A DNA stretch of 51,118 nucleotides from Candidatus Poribacteria bacterium (GTDB lineage: Bacteria > Poribacteria > WGA-4E > WGA-3G). Location: positions 1-51,118 of the forward strand of contig PYJC01000073.1 of the NCBI GenBank assembly GCA_003635255.1, written 5' to 3'. The stretch's first letter is position 1. Each line of letters starts with the position of its first letter. Position numbers and translations under genes: made by a program. The notes under the pieces were generated by a model. That model was not told the origin of the DNA, did no database searches, and saw only the letters and a list, made by a program, of their open reading frames with translations. Shown in pieces: positions 8,198-16,207 of the stretch.

Positions 8198-9088
8198 ATG
8201 GACAATATATTTCTCAGATGGTGGGGATGCGGCGCATTTGACGCTCGCTTCGGCGATATCAATATCGCCTTTGATCCCTATCTCTTCAATCAGAATTTAG
8301 CAGATGCCGAGCCGATATACGACTATATCTTTATCTCTCACGAACATTTCGACCACTGCCATCCCGTAACCTTACAGAAATTGTGTCGCGGTGAACGTTT
8401 TAAGAAACTATTCGTTAACCTCGGATGCATGACACCGGCACTACCGATCGCCGAGAAATATGGCGACGCAGCGTTTGAACGCGACCTCCCAATCACCAAG
8501 CATGTTCCTGCCGATAAAGTACAGGTGCTCTACCCTAAACATCTCAACGAGAGCCAAGGCACATCGCGCGCGTTTCAAGGCTCAGACACACTTGACCTCG
8601 GCGATATTCAGGTCGAGACGATTGAAAGTGGTGAGAACCAGACCCCAAACCTACCGACAAACGGTTATCTCATAACACACATAAAAAAGAATGTCTCAAT
8701 TTTACACACCGGCGATTTGCACGAACCCTATCCAGCGTTGATAAACCTACAAGGCAAAGTAGATTTCTTGATTCACATGAAACTCGGGCTCGGTGCCGGA
8801 CTCGCACCTCGGCTCATTGAATTGATAGAACTGATCCAACCGCATTACGTGATACCAACGCATTACCGAACCGACAGAAAATCCGATCCCATACCAGTAG
8901 GACATTGGCCCCCGAACGTTACCGATGAAATGGCGTTCATTGAATCAATGCGTACCATCATTGGCGATAGGACACACCTCCTTCCTTTCACTGCAGGGAT
9001 AGAATATGAAGTGGAAATGCCAGAGAAGCAGGTTATTTGGAAATGGGAATGGTTCAACACATGGGATGTTCCACCGTGGCGGGAGTAA
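8198..9088 (+). CDS. Metallo-beta-lactamase-fold hydrolase
   Basis: 296 residues. It begins MDNIFLRWWGCGAFDARFGD, followed by FDPYLF and the zinc motif FISHEHFDHCHP (HxHxDH) near residue 48. Later come LHTGDLHEPYP, supplying the bridging Asp, and VIPTHYR, supplying the last His. The layout matches UlaG/YtnP-like small-molecule hydrolases of the MBL superfamily, probably cytoplasmic and with two metal ions. The substrate is not deducible. The start is ATG 8198, a few bases after the antitoxin-like gene; no strong ribosome site is seen, so translation could be coupled to the upstream frame. Confidence 0.85.
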   Translation: MDNIFLRWWGCGAFDARFGDINIAFDPYLFNQNLADAEPIYDYIFISHEHFDHCHPVTLQKLCRGERFKKLFVNLGCMTPALPIAEKYGDAAFERDLPITKHVPADKVQVLYPKHLNESQGTSRAFQGSDTLDLGDIQVETIESGENQTPNLPTNGYLITHIKKNVSILHTGDLHEPYPALINLQGKVDFLIHMKLGLGAGLAPRLIELIELIQPHYVIPTHYRTDRKSDPIPVGHWPPNVTDEMAFIESMRTIIGDRTHLLPFTAGIEYEVEMPEKQVIWKWEWFNTWDVPPWRE

Positions 9089-9151
9089 GTTTCCATAGGA
9101 ACTTCTTCATCCTCCATTCTAAAGACATACTATGAACAAGGAGTTACACGC

Positions 9152-11227
9152 ATGCGCCCAAAATGTTTGCTGATTTTGACGATACTTTTTGTTTCAATGT
9201 TGTTTCACGCGAATGTCTTTGCCCAAGATTATACGCAGTGGAATTTACCCGAAGGTGCCAAAGCACGGCTCGGTAAAGGCACAATAACCGGAAATATCCA
9301 ATACTCTCCAGATGGTAGTCTGCTGGCGGTTCCCAGTTCCATTGGGGTCTGGCTTTACGATGCGGACACCCATCAAGAAATTAACTTGCTCGTCGGGCAT
9401 ACAGCACAGATCTCAGTCATCGCATTTTCCCCGAATGGAAATACACTTGCTGCTGGAAGTACAGACGGAACCATCCAGTTGTGGAACCCACGTACCGGCG
9501 AACAGAAAGCGTCTCCGAGAGGACACAATCGCGGTAGTATTACTTCCCTCGCGTTTTCGCCTTTGTGGCAAATCGACTTACTTGCAAGTGGTGGTTCAGA
9601 CAAAACAATTCGATTGTGGGGCGCGAGTACAGGCAACTACATAACGACTTTAATGGGACATACGGGACCCGTCACTTCTGTTGCATTCAGCCCAGACGGA
9701 CTAATGCTTGCCAGTGGTGGTGGACACAAAGACAACACAATTCGATTGTGGAATGCAAACGATAACTTACGTAATTTCCGTCTCACTGTCACCACCCTCA
9801 CAGGGCACAAATATGGCGTTACGTCCGTTACGTTCAGTCCAAATGGACGGATGCTTGTCAGTGGAAGTGGGGATGGGACAATTCGATTGTGGGATCCATA
9901 TACTGGGCAACACAAGGCAACCCTCGCGGAACACACACTGGGCGTCACTTCCGTTGCGTTTTCTCCGGATGGGCAAACACTCGCGAGTGCGGGCAGTGAC
10001 GAAACCGTTCGGTTATGGGATCCTGCGACTGAAACGCTGAAGGTAACCCTTGCCGGACATACCGGTTATACCGGTTCGGATGCCTTTGTTGCGTTCAGCC
10101 CAGATGGACGAACCCTTGCGAGTGCAGGTGATGACCAGATGATCCAATTTTGGGATTATGTCACCTTCCAACACAAGTCTACTATCACCGGTCATACTTT
10201 TCCAGTTAATAAGATTGCCTTCGCACCCGATGGACAGATTTTCGCGAGTGTGAACGATGGTAAGGCAATTCACTTATGGGATACCGATACAGGGCACCTT
10301 CGGGATACTCTTATTGGACATGGAGGACGGGTCTTTGCCGTTGCATTCAGTCCAGATAACCAAACGCTCGCCAGCGGCGGCGGATGGGGCGATAACGCAA
10401 TTCGGTTATGGGATGTACATGCCGGGCAACCCAAAGTGCCTATCACAAGCCATAAACATGGTGTGGAGTCCATCGTGTTTAGTCCAGACGGTAGCACAAT
10501 GGCAAGTGGCAGTTGGGACAGCACAGTTCGATTGTGGGATGCTGATACAAGTGAACACAAAGCAACACTCAGAGCTGGTGCCACTGTCTTTACTGTAGCA
10601 TTCAGCCCAGATAGTCGTACGCTTGCCAGCGGAGGGCGGGACAATGCAATTCACTTATGGGATGTAGAGAGAGGAGAACACCTATCATCTTTGAAAGAAC
10701 ACACACGTATTGTCGATACCGTGGCGTTTAGTTCAGATGGTGGGACCCTTGCCAGCGGCAGTTCGGATAACACAGTTCGATTGTGGAATATACAGACAGG
10801 ACAATCCTACGTCACGCTCATGGGACATACGTCTCGTGTCAAATCTGTTGTGTTTTTCCCTGATGGGAAAACGCTTGCCAGCGGCAGTTGGGATGATACA
10901 ATTCGGTTGTGGGATACACAAACAGGACAGCTTCAAGCGACACTCACAGGGCATACTGCTGATGTTAACACGCTCGCCTTGTCCCCTAACGGTGGCACGC
11001 TTGTCAGCGGAAGTAGAGATGGCACAATTCTCTTGTGGCCCTTCACGCCCATCGAGCCAAAGATAAAAGCGGATGTGAATGGCGACGGTATCGTGAATAT
11101 CCAAGATTTGGTGCTGGTCGCTTCGCATTTCGGGGAGACTGGGTTAAGTCCCGGAGACGTAAACGGTGATGGTGTCGTGAATGTCCAAGACTTAGTGTTA
11201 ATTGCCTCCCATCTCGGGGACAATTAG
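9152..11227 (+). CDS. Exported 14-blade WD40 protein with C-terminal type I dockerin
   Basis: 691 residues. A signal peptide (MRPKCLLILTILFVSMLFHA ... AQD) follows an AAGGAG ribosome site. I count fourteen blade ends of the (I/V)xLWDxxTG type, enough for two seven-bladed propellers, with conserved AFSPDGxTLASGxxD turns. The final about 55 residues contain two calcium-binding repeats, DVNGDGIVNIQDLVLVASHF and DVNGDGVVNVQDLVLIASHL, the classic dockerin type I pair. In cellulosomes dockerins bind cohesins, and no cohesin gene is in this window. The combination suggests a secreted scaffold or binding protein attached through its dockerin. Blade sequences are very alike, which would favour gain or loss of blades by recombination. 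Confidence 0.93.
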   Translation: MRPKCLLILTILFVSMLFHANVFAQDYTQWNLPEGAKARLGKGTITGNIQYSPDGSLLAVPSSIGVWLYDADTHQEINLLVGHTAQISVIAFSPNGNTLAAGSTDGTIQLWNPRTGEQKASPRGHNRGSITSLAFSPLWQIDLLASGGSDKTIRLWGASTGNYITTLMGHTGPVTSVAFSPDGLMLASGGGHKDNTIRLWNANDNLRNFRLTVTTLTGHKYGVTSVTFSPNGRMLVSGSGDGTIRLWDPYTGQHKATLAEHTLGVTSVAFSPDGQTLASAGSDETVRLWDPATETLKVTLAGHTGYTGSDAFVAFSPDGRTLASAGDDQMIQFWDYVTFQHKSTITGHTFPVNKIAFAPDGQIFASVNDGKAIHLWDTDTGHLRDTLIGHGGRVFAVAFSPDNQTLASGGGWGDNAIRLWDVHAGQPKVPITSHKHGVESIVFSPDGSTMASGSWDSTVRLWDADTSEHKATLRAGATVFTVAFSPDSRTLASGGRDNAIHLWDVERGEHLSSLKEHTRIVDTVAFSSDGGTLASGSSDNTVRLWNIQTGQSYVTLMGHTSRVKSVVFFPDGKTLASGSWDDTIRLWDTQTGQLQATLTGHTADVNTLALSPNGGTLVSGSRDGTILLWPFTPIEPKIKADVNGDGIVNIQDLVLVASHFGETGLSPGDVNGDGVVNVQDLVLIASHLGDN

Positions 11228-11274
11228 AGGCACAGATCAACACCGAAAAAACGAAAATTTGGAGAACAGTTAAC

Positions 11275-12297
11275 GTGTCAACAGACCAACGCCTCCGCGT
11301 CGCTATCTACGGCTGCGGCAATTTCGCGAAACGGACGCGCATTCCAAATCTATTACAGACAGATGCAGTTGATATTGTCGCTGTGTGTGATAGCAATTTA
11401 CAAGCAGCACAGGAAATCGCAGCCGATTTCAGGGTTCCACACGTCTATCACACCGAAAATGATGGTGCCTATAAGATGCTTGACGCTGAAGCCATTGATG
11501 TGTTATACTCTATCGTGCCAGCGTACGTACGAACCGATGTTGAAGTGACCGCAGTGCAAAAGGGGATCCATCTCTTCAGTGAGAAGCCACAAGCCATCAC
11601 GATGCACGTTGCGCGCCGAATAGATAACGCTGTTCAGCAGGCAGGCGTTATCAGTACCGTCGGATTTCGTGAGCGGTATCGTCCACTCTTTCAAGAAGCA
11701 CGTCGATTTTTGGCTGATAAACAGATTGTGCATGTCCGCTTCCAGAGTTTCGGGGGATTGCCGCCTTTGACGGATACAAGTGCTAAAACGTGGTGGGCAG
11801 ATATGGACAAATCCGGTGGTCGTGCCCTTGATTGGGGGGTCCATGCAACGGATTATAGTCGGTTTATGACGGGCTTGAATGTCGCACGAGCGCAAGCCTT
11901 CTATTGTGAACGTCCTACTTACGCAACCGCTTTGTCATCGAGTTTCAATTACTGTTTTGACAACGGTGCTACGATGACGCTGAGTTTCGTCTCATCGGGA
12001 CCCACTCCAAGAAACGAACCGTGGTTTACGGTCTTCTATGAGGACGGATGCCTTGAAATTTACCAATACGATAGAATTGAAGTCAATGGTGAAGTCCTTT
12101 ATCAAGCTGACGCATTCGATCCGTGGTTAGAACAGGATAAAACCTTTATCCGTGCTGTACAGACGATGGATACGAGCATATTACGCAGCGATTACCACGA
12201 TGGTCTCTTCTCTTTAGCACCCGTTTTGGCTGGCTGGGAGTCCGCCCGTCGTAACGGCGGATGTATTGATATCGCGTCATTCATGAATGACGTGTAG
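11275..12297 (+). CDS. Gfo/Idh/MocA family oxidoreductase
   Basis: 340 residues from a GTG start with GGAGA 10 bp upstream. The Rossmann N-terminus RVAIYGCGNFAKRTR carries the nucleotide-binding glycines. VDIVAVCD and the FSEKPQAITMHVA motif (catalytic-type Lys) follow. The C-terminal half has the family's central sheet (WWADMDKSGGRALDWGVHATD). Probably an NAD(P)-dependent sugar or polyol dehydrogenase, cytoplasmic. It is followed after 24 bp by a small gene on the same strand, likely one transcript. Confidence 0.9.
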   Translation: MSTDQRLRVAIYGCGNFAKRTRIPNLLQTDAVDIVAVCDSNLQAAQEIAADFRVPHVYHTENDGAYKMLDAEAIDVLYSIVPAYVRTDVEVTAVQKGIHLFSEKPQAITMHVARRIDNAVQQAGVISTVGFRERYRPLFQEARRFLADKQIVHVRFQSFGGLPPLTDTSAKTWWADMDKSGGRALDWGVHATDYSRFMTGLNVARAQAFYCERPTYATALSSSFNYCFDNGATMTLSFVSSGPTPRNEPWFTVFYEDGCLEIYQYDRIEVNGEVLYQADAFDPWLEQDKTFIRAVQTMDTSILRSDYHDGLFSLAPVLAGWESARRNGGCIDIASFMNDV

Positions 12298-12321
12298 TTG
12301 AAAATCAAAAAAGGAAAAATT

Positions 12322-12537
12322 ATGGATGCAAGATTAAGAAAAATTCAGATTACACCCATGAAATTCGACAAAGAGGGGGCGATGCAGCGTGAAGAATTCG
12401 CTACGCTTACCATTGAAGTCCCCATGGATAGCACAGCGCAACGCGCCGCTATTATAGAATTGTGTGAACTCCTCGACCAAGAATGGGTTGTTGTTAACGT
12501 TGAGGGAAAAACAGTCGTAGCTGTCAGCACCGCTTGA
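12322..12537 (+). CDS. Small conserved-looking protein of unknown function
   Basis: 71 residues from ATG 12322 behind AAAAAAGGAAA. It reads as a compact alpha/beta protein: a beta strand (KIQITPMKF), a second strand (ATLTIEV), a helix (TAQRAAIIELCELLDQ) and a last strand pair (WVVVNVEGKTVVAVS). I do not recognise the family. Tight spacing after the oxidoreductase suggests co-transcription. Codon use and length look genuine rather than spurious. Confidence 0.6.
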   Translation: MDARLRKIQITPMKFDKEGAMQREEFATLTIEVPMDSTAQRAAIIELCELLDQEWVVVNVEGKTVVAVSTA

Positions 12538-12545
12538 TTTAGTAG

Positions 12546-12628
12546 TTATAAGTTGTTGGTTAAGAGGGGCACATAACGCAATCAAAAACCTCTTAACTTA
12601 TAACCTCTTAACTTATAACTTATAACCT
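12546..12628. repeat. Inverted and tandem repeat block (CCTCTTAACTTATAA)
   Basis: Two exact head-to-tail copies of CCTCTTAACTTATAA lie at 12589-12603 and 12604-12618, followed by a partial unit. A reverse-complement-like arm (TTATAAG...GGTTAAGAGG) lies at 12546-12567. The block can fold into a long AT-rich hairpin just before the aminotransferase start and may act as a terminator-like or spacer element. Confidence 0.65.
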
Positions 12629-12636
12629 TAAAAAAT

Positions 12637-13779
12637 ATGAAAAAGAAATGGCTTTTTACACCCGGTCCCACGCCGATTCCACCCGAAGCATTGTTAGCGA
12701 TGGCACAGCCGATAGACTACCATCGCAGCGAAGGTACTGTCGCCTTAATTAAAGACGTTCTCGAAAAACTCAAACACGTTTTCCAAACTCAGAACGATGT
12801 CCTCTTCTTAACATCATCTGGAACCGGTGGTATGGAGGGCGCAGTTGCGAATCTACTGTCTCGTGAAGATAAGGTGATTGTGATCCGGAGCGGGAAATTT
12901 GGCGAGCGATGGGCTGATATCTGCACCGCCTTCGGTGTCGAAGTTATACCCATTGACGTAACGTATGGCAATGCTGTCGAGCCACAGGCGGTCGAAACAC
13001 TCTTAACCGAACATCTTGATGTAAAAGCAGTTTACGCGACGCTTTGTGAGACTTCGACTGGCGTTCTACACGACATTAAGGCACTCGCGCGCCTGACTCA
13101 AGTGCGTCCGACACTCTTGATTGTTGATGCTGTCAGCGGACTCGGTGCTGACGATTTACAGATGGACAATTGGGGTGTGGATGTCGTTGTCTCTTGTGCT
13201 CAAAAAGGGTTGATGACCCCACCAGGCTTATCGGTCGTAGCACTCAATCAACGTGCGTGGAACGCAGTTGAACGTTCTGACCTCCCGAAATATTACTTTG
13301 ACTTCCGCAAAGCATATGAGACCGGGCTGCAAGGTTCTGTCCCTTACACACCGGCGGTGACACTGCTGACAGCACTACAATGTGCGTTGGATCGTATCTG
13401 TGAAGAGGGGATCCGCAATACCATTGAGCGGCACAGTCGCTTAGCTGCTGCGACCCGAAGTGCGGTTAAAGCATTGGGGCTTTCCCTTTTTGCTACATCG
13501 CCAGCGAATACCGTGACCTCAATTCGCTTACCGGAAAAAGTTGATGGAAAAGCGTTTATCAATCTGATGCTTGACAAATACGGTATTACTTACGCTGGCG
13601 GTCAGAGTCAGTTGAGTGGAAAAATCGTCCGAATTGCGCACCTCGGTTGGATGAATGAAGGTGACGTTATCATCGCTATTTCCGCGTTTGAGCGGGGCTT
13701 AGTGGAAATCGGATGCGACATCCCGATTGGGGCAGGCGTTACCGCTGCACAAGAAGTTTTCCGTACTGTCAAATATTAG
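12637..13779 (+). CDS. Class V pyridoxal-phosphate aminotransferase (alanine-glyoxylate / serine-pyruvate type)
   Basis: 380 residues, the usual length. The start FTPGPTPIPPEAL is diagnostic for the alanine-glyoxylate/serine-glyoxylate group. The phosphate-binding loop is SSGTGGMEGAV. CETSTGVLHDI and VDAVSGLGAD (Asp to the pyridine nitrogen) follow. SCAQKGLMTPPGL contains the Schiff-base Lys near residue 192. Cytoplasmic enzyme that moves an amino group between small amino and keto acids such as Ala/Ser and glyoxylate or hydroxypyruvate. The leader is AT-rich with no clear ribosome site. The CysE-like acetyltransferase 150 bp downstream would fit a serine-centred pathway, but that link is inference. 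Confidence 0.9.
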   Translation: MKKKWLFTPGPTPIPPEALLAMAQPIDYHRSEGTVALIKDVLEKLKHVFQTQNDVLFLTSSGTGGMEGAVANLLSREDKVIVIRSGKFGERWADICTAFGVEVIPIDVTYGNAVEPQAVETLLTEHLDVKAVYATLCETSTGVLHDIKALARLTQVRPTLLIVDAVSGLGADDLQMDNWGVDVVVSCAQKGLMTPPGLSVVALNQRAWNAVERSDLPKYYFDFRKAYETGLQGSVPYTPAVTLLTALQCALDRICEEGIRNTIERHSRLAAATRSAVKALGLSLFATSPANTVTSIRLPEKVDGKAFINLMLDKYGITYAGGQSQLSGKIVRIAHLGWMNEGDVIIAISAFERGLVEIGCDIPIGAGVTAAQEVFRTVKY

Positions 13780-13839
13780 GTTCCCGCTCCGATTTTTCCG
13801 ATAAAAAAACAAAAACGTAGTCCGTAATGTAATGGAGGG

Positions 13840-13856
13840 GTTTTTGCTTGGGTGTT
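13840..13856 (+). promoter_or_regulatory. 17-bp conserved upstream element, copy 2
   Basis: GTTTTTGCTTGGGTGTT, identical to the minus-strand copy at 4168-4184, lies 70 bp before ATG 13927 in an untranslated leader. Confidence 0.45.
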
Positions 13857-13926
13857 TCTTCAGATCTACGGAATGGGAATCCAAGTATCAAACTCACCTA
13901 ACCGAACCGCAAGGAAAGTTAAAAGT

Positions 13927-15201
13927 ATGTCTGAGACGACACTTTTTGATGCCTCGTATGAACAGCGGAAAAAACCGCTGCTCATCCAAACATTGGAACG
14001 GCTCCACCCCATTTATAGTAAGTCGGAACTAAATTTTTTACGTATCGACAGTATGAGCCGCGAGGGGTTAGCACAACGTTCCGGACGCGGGTTTGTAAAT
14101 CGGGATATCCTTGAAACTGTACTCGGCAATTTGCTGGAATGTGTTGCACCCGGATCACACAATGCGCCGCATCTTGCGCACCAAAAACGCGAACTCTCGG
14201 AAGCAATCGAAGAGGTAGCCGATCAGCTCTATGCAATGGTAGCACAATCCTTTTTGGCTGTTAAAGACGAAACACCACTTGAAACCGCACTTGAAACCGC
14301 TTTTTCGCTCCTCTGGGAGCTGCCACGGTTTAAGAGTCGGGCACTCTGGAATCGCTTCGCCTCTCTCAAAGATCCGGCTGTCTGGGATGCATACCTACTT
14401 CACAACGGAATCTCGCGTGAAAAACTCGCAGCCATTGATTTCCGATCCCAAATTGACACCGCTATTCAAGAACGGACCTTTGAACCGTATCAAGATTTTC
14501 TCGGTACGCTAAATCTCGCCACCGTTTTGGATTATCAACTCCAGTTAGTCGGAAGCACATACCCGGGGTGGCGCGTACTCTTTTACCACGATGTCGCACA
14601 CGCACTGACACGCAGCGAAGCTCCCGAAGAAAGTCCGGATATTCACAGGGTCCCTGTGCCTTTGTTACCGCGTGCTATTTCCGAACTCGCTGGACGCTAC
14701 TATCAAGCCGATTTACATCCTGAGACGCAGATCGGGGACGCTAATTTCCTTGAACACCCGCATCGCGGCGTAACCACTGGGCAAACGGGGATTATCGGTT
14801 CTGGATGCGTCATCTACCCGAGCACATTCGGTGGATTGAGCGTCAAAGTCAAGCAACGACACCCTGTCATCGGCGATTTTGTTGAAATCGGCACAGACAC
14901 AAGTCTCCTCGGTCCGGTTCAAATTGCGGACCATACGACTATCGGGACAAACACCGAAATTTACGGATTCGTAGAAATTGATCAAAGTTGTCGTATCGGT
15001 TCATCAGTTGTTATTGGGACTATTCGGGGGGCTGCTGAACATCCGGGGAAAATTATGATTGGCGATGAAGTGCGCATTGGTGATGGTACTGTCATTGAAA
15101 ATACATCTGAAATGGACCTGATTATACCGACCCGCGCACAGATTCCTGCCCGAAGCCACGTTGCAAACGACGGATTCGGATTCCCGCGATACATAGTCTG
15201 A
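13927..15201 (+). CDS. CysE-like serine O-acetyltransferase, left-handed beta-helix
   Basis: 424 residues from ATG 13927, preceded by AAGGAAAG. The helical N-terminal 250 residues are longer than in typical CysE. The C-terminal 180 residues are hexapeptide repeats of the left-handed parallel beta-helix acyltransferase fold. The segment LEHPHRGVTTGQTGIIGSGC followed by KQRHPVIGDFVEIGTDTSLLGP aligns in pattern with the CysE region containing the catalytic His and the acetyl-CoA-binding turns. The likely reaction is transfer of acetyl to serine, the first step to cysteine. Because the N-terminal part is unusual, another acceptor is possible. No cysK is nearby. The leader AACCGCAAGGAAA is shared with the gene at 24319. 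Confidence 0.75.
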   Translation: MSETTLFDASYEQRKKPLLIQTLERLHPIYSKSELNFLRIDSMSREGLAQRSGRGFVNRDILETVLGNLLECVAPGSHNAPHLAHQKRELSEAIEEVADQLYAMVAQSFLAVKDETPLETALETAFSLLWELPRFKSRALWNRFASLKDPAVWDAYLLHNGISREKLAAIDFRSQIDTAIQERTFEPYQDFLGTLNLATVLDYQLQLVGSTYPGWRVLFYHDVAHALTRSEAPEESPDIHRVPVPLLPRAISELAGRYYQADLHPETQIGDANFLEHPHRGVTTGQTGIIGSGCVIYPSTFGGLSVKVKQRHPVIGDFVEIGTDTSLLGPVQIADHTTIGTNTEIYGFVEIDQSCRIGSSVVIGTIRGAAEHPGKIMIGDEVRIGDGTVIENTSEMDLIIPTRAQIPARSHVANDGFGFPRYIV

Positions 15202-15221
15202 TTAAAAAAATGGAGGAAAAG

Positions 15222-15908
15222 ATGAAAAACATTATGGAGATGGATCCTATTGAAGCTCTTGAGCTGCTAAATATCCTCGTGAACGATCAGATTTTCGCGG
15301 CGCGCGAGCGGCTCATAGTGTTGCTCAACGAACCCCCTTCCGCTGAGAATAGACGAGAACTTGAGACAGAGTTCCGTGAATTCTATTGTGGTTATGAAAG
15401 CCTCGCGTTCTTTCTTGAAACGTATGAGGAGGACCCATTAAAGGGGCTACCTCGCCACGAATCACTAGCGAAAAAATTAAAACGGCAACGTGAATACATC
15501 CTCGCCAATCGGAAGACGACCCTGGAAGAGCGGATGTCTAGACGCGCTGGTGCTTACATGAACAGCGATCCGATGCCGGAGAAGAAAATTTCGGAGCTGC
15601 CAACAGACGAATATAGAAAACTGCTACGCATGCTCGTGAGTTTGGAGCTTTTCTCGGTGCAAGAACCTTTCCTCGCATTGCTGGAGCAGAACGCCCCCCT
15701 TACCGAATTAGATGTTGCGTTTAGAGAGTTTTTCGTCGCCTACGAACTCTTGGAACTTGCATTGGAAGCGTATCATTATGACCCTGATGAGGGATTGGAA
15801 TTACGACCAGAGGTCATCGAAAGGCTTGAACAAAGTATAGCGGATATTGAGGCAGGTGGTAAGACATATTCGCTTGAAGAAGTTTTCGAGGAGTTAGAAG
15901 GAGAATAG
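15222..15908 (+). CDS. Internally duplicated helical protein, candidate antitoxin partner
   Basis: 228 residues from ATG 15222; the ATG at 15210 overlaps the GGAGG ribosome site. The protein is strongly helical and acidic. It consists of two related halves: EALELLNILVNDQIFAARER (about 6-25) through EFYCGYESLAFFLETYEEDP, and KLLRMLVSLELFSVQEPFLA through EFFVAYELLELALEAYHYDP. The shared frame is a leucine-rich helix, (F/V)xxREF(Y/F)xxYExLxxxLExYxxDPxxGL. I recognise no known family. Its stop is two bases before the GTG of a RelE/ParE-type toxin, so the two are surely co-translated, and by position it should be the antitoxin. It lacks an obvious DNA-binding motif. Confidence 0.75.
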   Translation: MKNIMEMDPIEALELLNILVNDQIFAARERLIVLLNEPPSAENRRELETEFREFYCGYESLAFFLETYEEDPLKGLPRHESLAKKLKRQREYILANRKTTLEERMSRRAGAYMNSDPMPEKKISELPTDEYRKLLRMLVSLELFSVQEPFLALLEQNAPLTELDVAFREFFVAYELLELALEAYHYDPDEGLELRPEVIERLEQSIADIEAGGKTYSLEEVFEELEGE

Positions 15909-15910
15909 TT

Positions 15911-16165
15911 GTGTATACATTGCGGCACTCACGACGTGCCCGAACAGATATACAGCGTTTAGACCCAGTGGTAGCTCAGCAGATCCGCAATAAACTAAGA
16001 TGGCTCTGTGAGAATTGCGACAATCGACCGCATAAAGCACTGAAGGGTGAACACAAAGGAAAATTTACTTTGAAGATAAACGACTACCGCGCTCTCTATA
16101 CTTTTGATAGGCGGACCAGAGTGTTGACTGTCCACGAAGTTGGACACCGGAGCAAAGTCTACTAA
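15911..16165 (+). CDS. RelE/ParE-superfamily toxin-like protein
   Basis: 84 residues from a GTG start. The fold signature is clear: a helix YTLRHSRRARTDIQRLDPVV, KLRWLCEN, then KALKGEHKGKFTLKINDYRALYTFD and a final strand LTVHEVGHRSKVY. The R-x-hydrophobic-Y core and the C-terminal GHRSKVY are typical of RelE/ParE toxins that cleave ribosome-bound mRNA or poison gyrase. The sequence cannot decide which. It overlaps no other gene and follows the 228-residue partner by two bases. Confidence 0.85.
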   Translation: MYTLRHSRRARTDIQRLDPVVAQQIRNKLRWLCENCDNRPHKALKGEHKGKFTLKINDYRALYTFDRRTRVLTVHEVGHRSKVY

Positions 16166-16207
16166 GTATAACCATTCCCACCCATCGTCAGAAAAATACG
16201 AGGAAGT

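Noticed and set aside
9400..11040. WD40 DNA repeats as a possible CRISPR array
   Set aside because: Repeat units are about 120-130 bp, imperfect and fully explained by coding for propeller blades.
9373..11243. Many 60-130-codon frames on both strands across the WD40 gene
   Set aside because: All are periodic shadows of the repeated blades, lack ribosome sites and repeat the same peptide pattern.
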